This document shows, in pieces, positions 18,601 to 27,918 of a stretch of 64,000 nt of DNA. A program made the position numbers and the translations under genes. Every line of letters begins with the position of its first letter. Within the stretch, counting starts at the first letter, position 1. The notes beneath the pieces were generated by a model. That model was not told the origin of the DNA, ran no database searches, and worked only from the letters and a program-made list of their open reading frames with translations. This DNA comes from Paraburkholderia haematera. Its GTDB lineage: Bacteria; Pseudomonadota; Gammaproteobacteria; Burkholderiales; Burkholderiaceae. The stretch spans positions 744,001 through 808,000 of the forward strand of contig NZ_CAJNBK010000001.1 in assembly GCF_905220975.1 (NCBI RefSeq), in the 5' to 3' direction.

Positions 18601-20292
18601 TCACCACGCGTTGGCCACTGTCCGTGCGGGCGGCGCGGTGTCGTCGGGTGGCAGCGCTTCGATGCGGTCGCGGCCGCCCGACTTCGCTGCGTAAAGGGCC
18701 GTGTCGGCGCGGCTCATGATGCGCTCGGGCAGATCGTCGGCGGAGAGTTCGGTGATGCCGATGCTCACGCTCAAGCCCACAGAAGCCGGCAGCTTCGGTG
18801 AAGGAATCGCCTTTAGACGCAGTCGCAAGCGTTCGACAACTTCGCGGCCACCCGCCAGATCCGTGGCCGGCAGCAGCAAGCCGAACTCTTCGCCGCCCAG
18901 CCGGCCGATCGCATCGGTGCCGCGCAATTCAGCCCGGCAGGTGTCGACAAAATGTTCGAGCGCGCGGTCACCGGCGGCGTGGCCGAAGCGGTCGTTGATC
19001 TGCTTGAAGTGGTCGAGGTCCGCGATCGCCATGCACAGCGGCTCATTGCAGGCATGCGCGCGCTCAATCTCGTGGCGCAGCAGGTCGAGGAAGTAGCGCC
19101 GCGACAGCGCGCCGGTCAGCGCATCGTGGCGCGCCTCGGCCGAGAGCAGGGTGTTGGCCGATTGCAACTGCTCTGCAAGATCGCGGGTGGCGCGATGGTG
19201 GCGCCGCTCGCGCACGTACGACACAGTGATTACCCACGCGAGCGCGACCGTGCCGGCCAGCGTCAGAAACACCAGCAGGTGATCGCGCTTGTGATTGCGC
19301 AGCAGTTCGGGCCAGGCCGCGAGCGGATCGACCAGATGTGCCGACAGCCCCGAATTCAAGCCGCTGCGTGCCTGATATAGCGAAGGCGCCGGCTGCCCGC
19401 CCATGCCGAACAACTGGCTGGCGATGCTTGCGGGCACCCACGGCGCGTTCTCGCGCACTTGCGCGTCGACCTGAATCCGGATGTCCGGGAGGATTTCGCG
19501 GCGATAGATGGTCACGCGCTCGGCGGTGCTCATCTGCGTGACGTGCGAATTCGGCAGCGCGTGCCCTTCGAGTTCGCTGTTGTGCGCCATGATGATCACG
19601 CCGTTCTCGTCGGCGACAAAGGTGCCGGCATGCGCGACCCAGTGGCGCAGCCGCGCGATCCCCACCTTGGCCACCACCACCCCGACCAGCAAGCCGTCGG
19701 CGTAAACCGGCGCCGCGATGAAGATGCCTGGCTCGCCGCTGCGGCGGCCGACGCCATAGGCTTCCGAAAACGCGCCGAGCAGGGCATTCGTCAGGTAGCC
19801 GCGCGTGCGCATATCGACGCCGACGAAGGAGCGCTCCGCGGCTAGCGGGGTATTGATGGCGCTGCTCGACGCGACGCAGATGCCGTTGGCGTTGACGAGC
19901 CAGATCTGGTCGAGCCCGGAGAAGCCTTGTGCGTCGTGCAGGAAATTGCTAACGGCGAGCATCTGCGGATCTTTTAACAAACTGGCGTGCAAGGCGGGTT
20001 CCGCCGCCTCGCCGTTCGCGGCATAATTCTGGGATTGCACCAGCGCGTGCTGGACCACGTCCATTTCGGCCATGGTTGCGGGGATGGCTCGAGACATTGC
20101 GAGGTCGCTGGCGATGACCTCCGCCATGTTGTCGACGACCGACGTGGACATTTGCCGCTGCGTGCGCAAGGCCGCGTCCAGCTCTTGCTGTACCATCCGG
20201 TCCGCGACCATGCCGGCCACGAACCAGCAAACGAGCACGATCAGCGCGAAGCTGATCGGCCCGGTTGCCTGGCGCAAGGTTGTCCTGTTCAT
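18601..20292 (-). CDS. Membrane diguanylate cyclase with periplasmic sensor domain
   Basis: 563 residues from the ATG at 20292; an upstream start at 20325 is possible. One membrane helix near the N-terminus, a periplasmic region of about 300 residues with Cache-like stretches (SGLDQIWLVNANGICVASS, RSFVGVDMRTRGYLTNAL, APVYADGLLVGVVVAKV), a second helix (LLVFLTLAGTVALAWVITVSYV) and a C-terminal GGDEF domain. The active site is GGEEF in RLGGEEFGLLL, a functional variant, and RGTD five residues before it is the RxxD inhibitory site for product feedback. It should make cyclic di-GMP in response to an extracytoplasmic ligand. Confidence 0.94.
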   Translation of the reverse strand: MNRTTLRQATGPISFALIVLVCWFVAGMVADRMVQQELDAALRTQRQMSTSVVDNMAEVIASDLAMSRAIPATMAEMDVVQHALVQSQNYAANGEAAEPALHASLLKDPQMLAVSNFLHDAQGFSGLDQIWLVNANGICVASSSAINTPLAAERSFVGVDMRTRGYLTNALLGAFSEAYGVGRRSGEPGIFIAAPVYADGLLVGVVVAKVGIARLRHWVAHAGTFVADENGVIIMAHNSELEGHALPNSHVTQMSTAERVTIYRREILPDIRIQVDAQVRENAPWVPASIASQLFGMGGQPAPSLYQARSGLNSGLSAHLVDPLAAWPELLRNHKRDHLLVFLTLAGTVALAWVITVSYVRERRHHRATRDLAEQLQSANTLLSAEARHDALTGALSRRYFLDLLRHEIERAHACNEPLCMAIADLDHFKQINDRFGHAAGDRALEHFVDTCRAELRGTDAIGRLGGEEFGLLLPATDLAGGREVVERLRLRLKAIPSPKLPASVGLSVSIGITELSADDLPERIMSRADTALYAAKSGGRDRIEALPPDDTAPPARTVANAW

Positions 20293-21016
20293 CGACCCTC
20301 TGATCCGTCTGGCTGTGACATGCAACTAGCTTTTTCGTGGCAGCGCGCTGGCGCTGGTTCGCCCCTGTGGAAGCGGCTGGCGATACGCTCTCGGTGTGGG
20401 CCGTGCCATGGCTCGGGACTACCGCAATCAGGTGTGTCGTTTCTTGATTTTAACCGTCATGGGGCCTGACGCCACCGTTATTGCGGGAATGCGAAGTACG
20501 TTCGCCTCACCCATCAGATTCTTAACGGCAGCGCGTCAGCTTTCTGAATGGCTGCGCGGGTTTTCAGGGTGTTTGAAACGCGATCCCGGCCATGATCGCG
20601 ATTGCCGGGAACGCGGGTCGTGCACGGCTGAATTTAACGCGTTGTACCGGGCCTTACCGACGTCGGCTGAGGGCCGTCACCCGTGCGTTCGAGGCCATTT
20701 GTTGCTATTTGCCGTGAAAGGTTGTGCCTGAAACATAGGATGGTGTAGTGTCGTGCCGTCCAAAACAAGGAAAGCCCGCCAGCCTTCGGGCGGCGCCTGC
20801 GGCGACAGGAGCCCGGCTTGACGGTTGCGGTCCCGGGCGGCTTGCCCACGGACCTGTCCGTCACCGGTCCACGTGTCTCCAACGCTAACGATTTACTGCG
20901 CACATGCGTTTTGCCATGCCTGATTTCCGCTTTCCGGACCGATCTTCAGACTGCCGCGCCGAAGCCGCGGCCCCTTCTGTGCGTTTGAATGCCTGTATGA
21001 ATAGGGAGAGCGTCTG
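20293..21016. other. Long gene-free stretch upstream of the fused-permease operon
   Basis: About 720 bases without a convincing gene on either strand. The last 260 bases (about 20755-20900) are GC-rich and can form several short hairpins; they could be a structured leader of the permease mRNA, but I could not match them to a known riboswitch class. The ATG at 21017 is preceded by a GGGAGAG ribosome site. Confidence 0.45.
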
Positions 21017-22768
21017 ATGGATTTCAGCTTCAATCTGAAGCAGACCGCCAATGCGTCCGCATGGCGGGTGCTGCCCAATCGCTGGGACTTCGTCGCCTTT
21101 CCGCTGATCATCTGCATCATCGCGATGGCCGCGATCGGGTTTCACGAAACGCTGGCGCCGATGTCCACGCTCAAGACTCAGGCGATCTCGCTCGACCCGT
21201 CGAATCTGCCCGAGTACGCCATGCGCACCACGCTGCGCATGCTGGCGGCGCTGGTCGCCTCGCTGATCTTCACGCTCGTGTACGGCACGCTGGCTGCCAA
21301 GAGCCGCCGCGCCGGCATGGTGCTGGTGCCGATTCTCGACATCCTGCAGTCGGTGCCGGTGCTTGGCTACATTTCGTTTACGGTCACGTTCTTCCTCGCG
21401 CTGTTCCCGGGCCGCGTGCTCGGCGCCGAGCTGGCGGCGATCTTCGCGATCTTCACGAGCCAGGCCTGGAACATGACGTTCAGCTTCTACCAGTCGCTGC
21501 GCACGGTGCCGCGCGATCTGGACGAAGTCTCGCGCGGCTTTCATCTGACTTCGTGGCAACGTTTCTGGAAGCTGGAAGTGCCGTTCTCGATGCCGGGCCT
21601 CATCTGGAACATGATGATGTCGATGTCCGGCGGCTGGTTCTTCGTGGTCGCCTCGGAAGCCATCACCGTCGGCAACAACTCGATCACGCTGCCGGGGATC
21701 GGCGCGTATCTGGCGCAGGCGATTTCCGACAAGAATCTGCACGCGGTCGGCTGGGTGATCCTTGCCATGACGGTTGTGATTCTTGCGTACGACCAGTTCA
21801 TGTTCCGCCCGCTGGTTGCGTGGGCCGATAAATTCCGCATGGAAACCACGAGCTCGGGCAATGCGCCGGAATCGTGGCTGCTCGACCTGATCCGCCGCAC
21901 CCATCTGATTCACCGTCTGCTGGTGCCGCTCGGCTGGATGTTCGCCAAGGCCGCGCGCGTCAACTTCACGTTGCCGGCGTTTCGCGGCCCGCGCTTCCAG
22001 ATTCCGCAGCGCGAGAAGACCTCGCGCGTCGGCGACATTGTCTGGGCGGCCGTGGTGTTGCTCGCTACGGTCTACGTGGTGTACCGCGTGATCACCTACG
22101 TGCGAACCGGCGTGTCGCTCGACGAAGTCTGGCACGTGTTCGTTCTGGGGCTCATCACGCTGCTGCGGGTGGTGGTGCTGATCGCCATCGCCTCGGTGAT
22201 CTGGGTGCCGATCGGTGTACTGATCGGCCTGCGACCGGCGCTCGCGCAGAAGGTGCAGCCGATCGCGCAGTTCCTCGCAGCGTTCCCGGCGAACCTGCTG
22301 TTTCCGGTGTTCGTGATCGTCATCGTGCGCTTTCATCTGAATCCGGACATCTGGCTGTCGCCGCTGATCGTGCTCGGCACCCAGTGGTATATCCTGTTCA
22401 ACGTGATTGCCGGCGCGAGTTCGTATCCAAACGACTACCGGGAAGCGGCCAAGAACTTCCACATCCGCGGCTGGCAATGGTGGCGTCAGGCGATGCTGCC
22501 GGGCATTTTCCCTTATTACGTGACCGGCGCGATCACCGCCTCGGGTGGCGCGTGGAACGCAAGTATCGTCGCGGAATTTGTTCAGTGGGGCGACACCAAG
22601 GTTGTCGCGCATGGCTTGGGCGCCTATATCGCGCAGACCACCGCAGCGGGCGACTATCCGAAGATCATCGTGGGCATCGCCGTGATGTCCCTGTTCGTGA
22701 CCCTGTTCAACCGCCTGTTGTGGCGTCCGATGTTCGCCTACGCCGAAGCCAAGCTGCGGCTAGATTGA
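21017..22768 (+). CDS. ABC transporter permease, two fused NitT/TauT-like membrane domains
   Basis: 583 residues. There are two binding-protein-dependent permease domains in one chain, each with its own EAA loop: DLDEVSRGFHLTSWQRFWKLEVPFSMPGLIWN (about residue 165) and NDYREAAKNFHIRGWQWWRQAMLPGIFPYYVTG (about residue 475). About twelve membrane helices. The NitT/TauT type usually has one permease gene giving a homodimer, so this is a fused version. It is 20 bases upstream of its ATPase. No periplasmic binding protein is encoded near it, so the substrate is open; nitrate, sulfonate, bicarbonate or metal-type substrates are all possible. Confidence 0.92.
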   Translation: MDFSFNLKQTANASAWRVLPNRWDFVAFPLIICIIAMAAIGFHETLAPMSTLKTQAISLDPSNLPEYAMRTTLRMLAALVASLIFTLVYGTLAAKSRRAGMVLVPILDILQSVPVLGYISFTVTFFLALFPGRVLGAELAAIFAIFTSQAWNMTFSFYQSLRTVPRDLDEVSRGFHLTSWQRFWKLEVPFSMPGLIWNMMMSMSGGWFFVVASEAITVGNNSITLPGIGAYLAQAISDKNLHAVGWVILAMTVVILAYDQFMFRPLVAWADKFRMETTSSGNAPESWLLDLIRRTHLIHRLLVPLGWMFAKAARVNFTLPAFRGPRFQIPQREKTSRVGDIVWAAVVLLATVYVVYRVITYVRTGVSLDEVWHVFVLGLITLLRVVVLIAIASVIWVPIGVLIGLRPALAQKVQPIAQFLAAFPANLLFPVFVIVIVRFHLNPDIWLSPLIVLGTQWYILFNVIAGASSYPNDYREAAKNFHIRGWQWWRQAMLPGIFPYYVTGAITASGGAWNASIVAEFVQWGDTKVVAHGLGAYIAQTTAAGDYPKIIVGIAVMSLFVTLFNRLLWRPMFAYAEAKLRLD

Positions 22769-22787
22769 GAAATAAAGGCTAAACGCG

Positions 22788-24134
22788 ATGCAAAATCCTA
22801 AAGCTGCTATGACCGCCGCACCGATCCAGACCCCGCCGATGCCGCCGCGCCTTGGTGAAGAGATCCTGCGCGTCAAGGACGTGTGCCGCGGGTTCAACAA
22901 GTCGCAGGGCGAGCTGCTCGTCCTCGACGACGCGAATCTGTCGTTGCGCGAAGGCGAAATTGTCGGGTTGCTGGGCCGTTCGGGCTCGGGCAAATCCACG
23001 CTCCTGCGCATCATCGCCGGTCTGATCGAGCCGACCGACGGTGAAGTCACCTATATGGGCAAGCCGCTCGACGGCCCCGCCAAGGGCGTGGCGATGGTGT
23101 TCCAGACCTTCGCGCTGTTCCCGTGGCTGACCGTGCTGCAAAACGTGGAAGCGGGTCTCGAGGCGCAGGGCGTCGCCGCGAGCGAACGCCGCACGCGCGC
23201 GCTGGCGGCGATCGACCTGATCGGTCTCGACGGTTTCGAAAACGCGTATCCGCGCGAGTTGTCGGGCGGCATGCGTCAGCGCGTCGGCTTTGCACGCGCG
23301 CTGGTGGTCGACCCCACGCTGCTGCTGATGGACGAGCCGTTCTCCGCGCTCGACGTGCTGACCGCCGAAACGCTGCGTACCGACCTGCTCGATCTGTGGA
23401 CGCAAGGCCGCATGCCGATCAAGGCAGTGCTGATCGTCACGCACAACATCGAGGAAGCGGTGTTCATGTGCGACCGGATTCTGGTGCTGTCGTCCAATCC
23501 GGGTCGTGTCATCGCTGAAATCAAGGTGCCGTTCAAGCATCCGCGTAACCGCCTTGACCCGGCGTTCCGCCGGCTGGTCGACGACATCTACGCGAAGATG
23601 ACCGCACGTCAGACCGACGAAAAGACCAAGAAGGGGCTGGAATTGCACAGCTGGTTGCCGCATGTGTCGACCAACCTGATGGCCGGTCTGATCGAAACGC
23701 TGGCCGCCGCGCCGTACCACGGCCGCGCCGACATGCCGGAAATCGCCCGCTCGCTGCATCTGGAGGTGGACGATCTGTTCCCGGTCGCTGAAGTGCTGCA
23801 GCACCTGGGTTTTGCCGACATTCGCGAAGGGGATATTTTCCTGACGCCGCCGGCACGCGTGTTCTCGGAATTCGGCACGCAGGAACGCAAGATGATGTTC
23901 GCCGAGCACCTGCTGCGCCATGTGCCGCTCGCCGCGCGGATCAAGAAGGTGTTGAACGAACGTCCGGGGCATCGCGCGCCGCGCGTGCGCTTCGAGCAGG
24001 AGCTGGAGGATTTTCTGTCGGACAGCGCCGCGGAAGAGACGCTCGACGCGGTGATCAACTGGGGCCGTTATGGCGAGATCTTCTCGTACAACGACCAGAC
24101 GGAAATTTTCAGTCTGGAAGACGTGGAGTCTTAA
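22788..24134 (+). CDS. ABC transporter ATPase with C-terminal AAA-associated domain
   Basis: 448 residues. The first 270 are a NitT/TauT-type ATPase: Walker A GRSGSGKST, Q-loop FQTFALFPWLTVLQNVEAG, signature LSGGMRQRVGFARAL, Walker B LLLMDEPFSALD and H-loop VTHNIEEA. The last 150 or so (from about residue 295, HSWLPHVSTNLMAGLIETLAAAP) match the AAA-associated C-terminal domain (PF09821), likely a regulatory module, ending in a basic-acidic tail. It forms the engine for the fused permease encoded upstream and is the last gene before a strong bidirectional terminator. Confidence 0.92.
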   Translation: MQNPKAAMTAAPIQTPPMPPRLGEEILRVKDVCRGFNKSQGELLVLDDANLSLREGEIVGLLGRSGSGKSTLLRIIAGLIEPTDGEVTYMGKPLDGPAKGVAMVFQTFALFPWLTVLQNVEAGLEAQGVAASERRTRALAAIDLIGLDGFENAYPRELSGGMRQRVGFARALVVDPTLLLMDEPFSALDVLTAETLRTDLLDLWTQGRMPIKAVLIVTHNIEEAVFMCDRILVLSSNPGRVIAEIKVPFKHPRNRLDPAFRRLVDDIYAKMTARQTDEKTKKGLELHSWLPHVSTNLMAGLIETLAAAPYHGRADMPEIARSLHLEVDDLFPVAEVLQHLGFADIREGDIFLTPPARVFSEFGTQERKMMFAEHLLRHVPLAARIKKVLNERPGHRAPRVRFEQELEDFLSDSAAEETLDAVINWGRYGEIFSYNDQTEIFSLEDVES

Positions 24135-24163
24135 ATCCGGTCGAGCTGATTGAGACGTTTCAG

Positions 24164-24195
24164 AAAAAACGGCAGGGGAGACCCTGCCGTTTTTT
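24164..24195. terminator. Bidirectional rho-independent terminator
   Basis: A perfect 14-base inverted repeat (24164-24177 with 24182-24195), loop GAGA, with A6 on one side and T7 on the other. It ends the ABC operon on the plus strand and the lipoprotein pair on the minus strand. Confidence 0.95.
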
Positions 24196-24815
24196 TATTG
24201 CAGATTGCCCCAGCGCTCGACCGCCGGTTCTGCGGACGCCCACTTCCAGCCCTTGTCTTGCCGGCACGCGCTTGCCGTGTACCAGTCTTCGTGCGCGCCC
24301 GGGCCGTCGCCGTCCTGCACCGAGAACACGAAATCCTTGCACAGCGCGAGCGCCGAGCTGAACGCGCGCGTCACGCGCACCTGGCCGTGGCCGTTTTCGA
24401 TCGGCAGGGTGTGCTTGACCGCCCAGGGCCGCGTCTCGCCGACCGGCATCGCGCCCGCCAGCGCGGCGATCATGTTCTGCTGATCGGTGTGCATGGTGCG
24501 CATGTAGCGGCCGATGGCTTCGTCGGTCGCGGCCTGCACGGCGATACCGACGCCGATACCCACGGCCGGGTTGGCGGTCACGAGGCCTGACGCGACACCG
24601 GCCGCGGCGCCGCTCGCCGCGCCGACCGACGAGCATCCGCTTGTCAGCAGACTGGCGCCGACACAGAGTGCGCCGGCCAGCACGAGCCGCAACCGGTTGC
24701 CGCAAAGCGCCGCGACAAAGGTAAGCGGGACCAGGGCGGTACGCGCGCCATTCACAGAGCGTAATTCGGACAACGTGCGTTCATTCCGCGGACGTGGAAG
24801 CGGCCGCGCCCTCAT
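24195..24815 (-). CDS. Predicted lipoprotein, paralog of the upstream neighbour
   Basis: 207 residues from the ATG at 24815, which overlaps the previous stop as ATGA. A long basic N-terminus precedes a signal segment ending in LLTSGCSS. It continues with a Gly/Ala-rich helix (AASGAAAGVASGLVTANPAVGIGVGIAVQAAT), then ALAGAMPVGETRPWAVKHTLPIENGHGQVRVTRAFSSALALCKDFVFSV and the tail GWKWASAEPAVERWGNLQ. The tail and middle match the neighbour closely. Function is not known to me. The Gly-rich segment resembles glycine-zipper lipoproteins that touch membranes. The first 40 residues are odd, and the true start may lie further in. Confidence 0.75.
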   Translation of the reverse strand: MRARPLPRPRNERTLSELRSVNGARTALVPLTFVAALCGNRLRLVLAGALCVGASLLTSGCSSVGAASGAAAGVASGLVTANPAVGIGVGIAVQAATDEAIGRYMRTMHTDQQNMIAALAGAMPVGETRPWAVKHTLPIENGHGQVRVTRAFSSALALCKDFVFSVQDGDGPGAHEDWYTASACRQDKGWKWASAEPAVERWGNLQ

Positions 24816-25408
24816 TGCAGCGCGCCCCAGCGTTCGGTAGCCGGTTCGGCCGACGCCCATTTCCAGTTGTCGCCGTCACGGCAGATCGACGCGACGTAAA
24901 ACGCGCTGCTCGCCGGCACATTCTGGGTAGCGGTCTGGTCGACCGAGAAGACGATTTCCTTGCAGTCGAGCGCGCCGGCGCTGATCGTGCGGCTGACGGT
25001 GACGCGGCCGTGTTCGTCGTCTTCGATTGGCACCGAGTGGGTCACGCTCCACGGGGCAATCGCGCCGACGTCGAGCGGCCCGGCGATTTTGGCGATGCCG
25101 TCCTGTGCATCCTTGTGGACTACGCGCTGCGAGTACTGCACGCCGGCGCGGGCCGCGGCCACAGCGCCAAGACCGATGCCGGTCGCGACTGCCGCGTTGC
25201 TGGTGACTTTGGCCGCGAGCGCGGCGCCTGCGACACCGGCGCCGGCGGTGGCGCCTTCCGAGTAGAGCGAGCTGCATCCGCTCAATGCCGACGAGATCGC
25301 CACGGCCAATGCGGTGAGCGCCGTTGCATTCGAACGTCTGCGTTTGGCCGCTTTAGACGCTTTGGCTGTTTGTTTTGCCCCTTCGGCCCACACCATACCT
25401 TTTTGCAT
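24812..25408 (-). CDS. Predicted lipoprotein, first of a tandem paralogous pair
   Basis: 198 residues. The signal peptide has a long basic start (KASKAAKRRRSNATALTAL) and a lipobox ALSGC with Cys45. Then come a Gly/Ala-rich stretch, PLDVGAIAPWSVTHSVPIEDDEHGRVTVSRTISAGALDCKEIVFSV and the tail NWKWASAEPATERWGALQ. The shared pattern with the next gene (PW.V.H..PIE....G.V.V.R......L.CK..VFSV ... W.WASAEPA.ERWG.LQ) shows a tandem duplication. The two are translationally coupled by an ATGA overlap. Function unknown. Confidence 0.8.
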   Translation of the reverse strand: MQKGMVWAEGAKQTAKASKAAKRRRSNATALTALAVAISSALSGCSSLYSEGATAGAGVAGAALAAKVTSNAAVATGIGLGAVAAARAGVQYSQRVVHKDAQDGIAKIAGPLDVGAIAPWSVTHSVPIEDDEHGRVTVSRTISAGALDCKEIVFSVDQTATQNVPASSAFYVASICRDGDNWKWASAEPATERWGALQ

Positions 25409-25805
25409 TTCCCTGTCTCTGCTCCTGCAAGTGCCTTTCGCTCACGTGCTGCTCATGCATCGCTCGTTCATACGAAGCACTTGTGTGAACGATGTGTGAG
25501 CGCAAGGCACGTCTTTCTCACGGTCGCACCGCGCGCTGCCGCATTTTGCAGGATGCCATTTGTAATTGGCAGAGGGAAAGTGCAAGCAATTGCAAAAGAT
25601 GGTGCGAGTCAAATCGGTTTCTGTTGGAAAGACGCCGATTTGATTGGCGGTGCGAAGGGATTAATGAGATGACAGGCAGGCAGAAAAGGACGTTTCTGCA
25701 GAGAGGGGGTGAAACACGCGCGTTGGACGAGCGCGAAAAGGTAGACGGCGAGCACACAGAAAACACACGTTCACGCGAACGAGTCACATGAGCGCACGGC
25801 GTGCC
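25409..25805. other. Gene-free stretch
   Basis: Almost 400 bases, lower in GC than the surroundings at 25480-25700, with no convincing coding frame. It should include the lipoprotein pair's promoter on the minus strand. Confidence 0.5.
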
Positions 25806-26852
25806 TTATTGCTCGGTTTCGTCCTCCGCACCTTCGTCGCCACCGTACGTGCTCAAGCGGTTGTACAGCGTTTTCAGACTCACGCCGAGCGCTTTGGCCG
25901 CGCGCCGCTTGTCGCCGCCGCAATACTTGAGCGTGCCGAGAATGATCTGCTTTTGCGCATCGGCGAGCGGCGTGCCGATCCATACGCTCATCGCGTCGCC
26001 TTGCGTCACGGGTTTTTTTACGCGCGACGCGAGATGCGGATGCGGCAGCTCGACCGTCTTCTCCGCAAGAATGAAGGCGCGATACACCGCGTTCTTCAAC
26101 TCGCGCACATTGCCGGGCCACGACCAGGTCCGCAGTGTTTCGATCGATCGTTTGCTGAAGCTTTTGCTCGTGCCTTCCTGTTGATTCAGCAGGGCGAGGA
26201 AGTGTTGGGCGAGCAGTTCGCGGTCACTCTCGCGCTCGCGCAACGGCGGCGCGCGCAATGGAAAAACCGCGAGCCGGTACATCAGGTCCTCACGCAGACC
26301 GTTTTCCTTCACCGCTACTGCGGGGTCGCGATTGGTCGCGGCGATCACACGCACGTCACCGTGAATCAGTTCGCTGCCGCCCACCCGAAAAAACGTGCCG
26401 GTTTCGAGCGCGCGCAAAAGCTTGACCTGGCGCACCGGCGCCATTTCCGTGATTTCATCGAGAAACAGCGTGCCGCCGTTCGCATGTTCGAAGTAGCCGA
26501 CGCGACCCTGGACCGCGCCGGTGAAGCTGCCTTTTTCGTGGCCGAATAACTCGGCTTCAATGAGTTCGTCGGGGATCGCGCCGCAGTTCACGGCGACAAA
26601 CGGTGCGGCCTTGCGGCTGCTTTGATCGTGAATCGTGCGGGCAATCAGTTCTTTGCCGGTGCCGGATTCGCCGATGATCAGCGCGGTCGCGTCAGTGCTG
26701 GCGACGCGTGCGATCTGTTCGTACAAATCGAGCATCACCGGCGACGAGCCATACAGCAGCCCATACGATTTCAGTCCCGCGATGCCGTCCGCGACACGCT
26801 GTTTCGTCTGCGCGGCGGAGACGGTGGGCGAGTCCAGATCGATTGACGCCAT
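25806..26852 (-). CDS. Sigma-54-dependent activator without receiver domain
   Basis: 348 residues. A short N-terminal lead (about 30 residues) precedes the AAA+ activator domain: Walker A GESGTGKE, the L1 loop GSFTGA (sigma-54 contact, GAFTGA variant), Walker B TLFLDEI, and the arginine-finger region FFRVGGSELIHGDVRVIAATNRD. A Fis-type HTH closes it (KRRAAKALGVSLKTLYNRLSTYG). With no receiver or sensor domain, control probably comes from a partner protein or expression level, as with PspF. It should activate sigma-54 promoters; target genes are unknown. Confidence 0.93.
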   Translation of the reverse strand: MASIDLDSPTVSAAQTKQRVADGIAGLKSYGLLYGSSPVMLDLYEQIARVASTDATALIIGESGTGKELIARTIHDQSSRKAAPFVAVNCGAIPDELIEAELFGHEKGSFTGAVQGRVGYFEHANGGTLFLDEITEMAPVRQVKLLRALETGTFFRVGGSELIHGDVRVIAATNRDPAVAVKENGLREDLMYRLAVFPLRAPPLRERESDRELLAQHFLALLNQQEGTSKSFSKRSIETLRTWSWPGNVRELKNAVYRAFILAEKTVELPHPHLASRVKKPVTQGDAMSVWIGTPLADAQKQIILGTLKYCGGDKRRAAKALGVSLKTLYNRLSTYGGDEGAEDETEQ

Positions 26853-27335
26853 AAACGGGGAGTCCTGTGCAAATGGGGTTCGGTGTTGCGGCGCGCAGGC
26901 CTTGAAGCCCTTGCAGCAAGATGGACCAGTGCGGTCACTATCTCACAAAAATTGGATTTAACCACTTTGACGCGGCTTCCGGCAATGCGTGTGACGAACG
27001 GCGAAATCGCTCGTCGCAAGCGCGGTCGAAAATGCCTGAACTCGTGCCGGGGCCGAATGAAAGCGGCAAATTTACCGGGCATGGCGATTGCGCTTTTTAT
27101 CCGGCATGCAGGTGGTTTTGAGCGGCTCCGTTCGAGTCACGCTGGCGGCGGACGCGGTTCTGCGACGGTTCGCGGTGCGGCCGTCAATGCCGAGCACTAT
27201 GTGCGGCACAACCCGTGGCGTTCGCTCGGGATTGCCGCGTCACCGGCTTTCTGCCGGGCGTCCTCGGCGCACACTAACTCACGCTAGCGCGCGGTGCTCG
27301 ACGCCGATCCGCTTGACGATAACCAGGAGTTCACG
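26853..27335. other. Gene-free stretch between sigma-54 activator and small membrane protein gene
   Basis: About 480 bases with no good coding frame. Mixed composition, with an A/T-richer part around 26930-26990. Promoters for the two divergent genes are expected here. Confidence 0.45.
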
Positions 27336-27605
27336 ATGGGACGACCCAAAATTGGCATCTTCGGCGCGCTGGTTGCCCTTAGCGGGTATCTGGCTGTGCG
27401 CTACATGCAGCGAAACCGTGCCGCGCAGGCTCTGGCGGCGCGCGAACTGAGCCGCTGGGAAGGCGAGGGCGGCACGGTGGCAACGTCGGCTACGCTGTCG
27501 GGCAGCGCGAGTGCCGGTCCATCTACACCCGGCGCCACGCAGGGTGCAAATGGCTCGGCGCGTCCGAACGGCCAAGGCGATGCATGGCCGTTTCCGCGTA
27601 GCTGA
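27336..27605 (+). CDS. Small membrane-anchored protein, unknown function
   Basis: 89 residues from the ATG at 27336, which has a CCAGGAG site 8-14 bases before it. The first 25 residues (MGRPKIGIFGALVALSGYLAVRYMQ) form one membrane helix; a basic, then Ala/Ser/Gly/Pro-rich low-complexity tail follows. The membrane anchor is clear, the role is not. It lies between two sigma-54 activators. Confidence 0.65.
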   Translation: MGRPKIGIFGALVALSGYLAVRYMQRNRAAQALAARELSRWEGEGGTVATSATLSGSASAGPSTPGATQGANGSARPNGQGDAWPFPRS

Positions 27606-27918
27606 GGGTCGCGATGACGACCTGGCGTGGGCCCCTGCGCCGACGTGCCGCTTCGATACGCGGCGCCTGACGCGCATGATAAATTTATCTCGATAAAGCC
27701 GTACAATAGTTAAATAGACAACAATGTCGCCCTCCGGTAGACGGTTTTGTCACCGATTGTTGCGATATTGAATCAAGTCAGGGGCTCGGCGCTGTCGCGG
27801 AGTGTTAGCGTGTGCTCACATCTGGGCGCACACGCGGCGCATCCGCAAGCTGTCGACCGGCGTTCCAGCATGCGGTTGTGCATGTTCCCCATTCACGCCT
27901 TCGGGCTTTCGAGACGCG
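27606..27918. other. Intergenic region with an A/T palindrome before the NtrC-type regulator
   Basis: Just over 300 bases. A perfect 12-base palindrome, GATAAATTTATC, lies at 27678-27689 in an A/T-rich patch (27675-27730), a likely promoter or operator. No gene seen. Confidence 0.5.

Noticed and set aside
20755..20900. Known riboswitch in the leader of the fused permease operon
   Set aside because: Compared from memory with guanidine, manganese and cobalamin classes; core motifs do not match. Kept only as an unassigned structured leader.
20885..22612. 575-residue minus-strand open frame opposite the fused permease gene
   Set aside because: Arg/His-rich shadow of a conserved membrane protein gene; no family features and no ribosome site.
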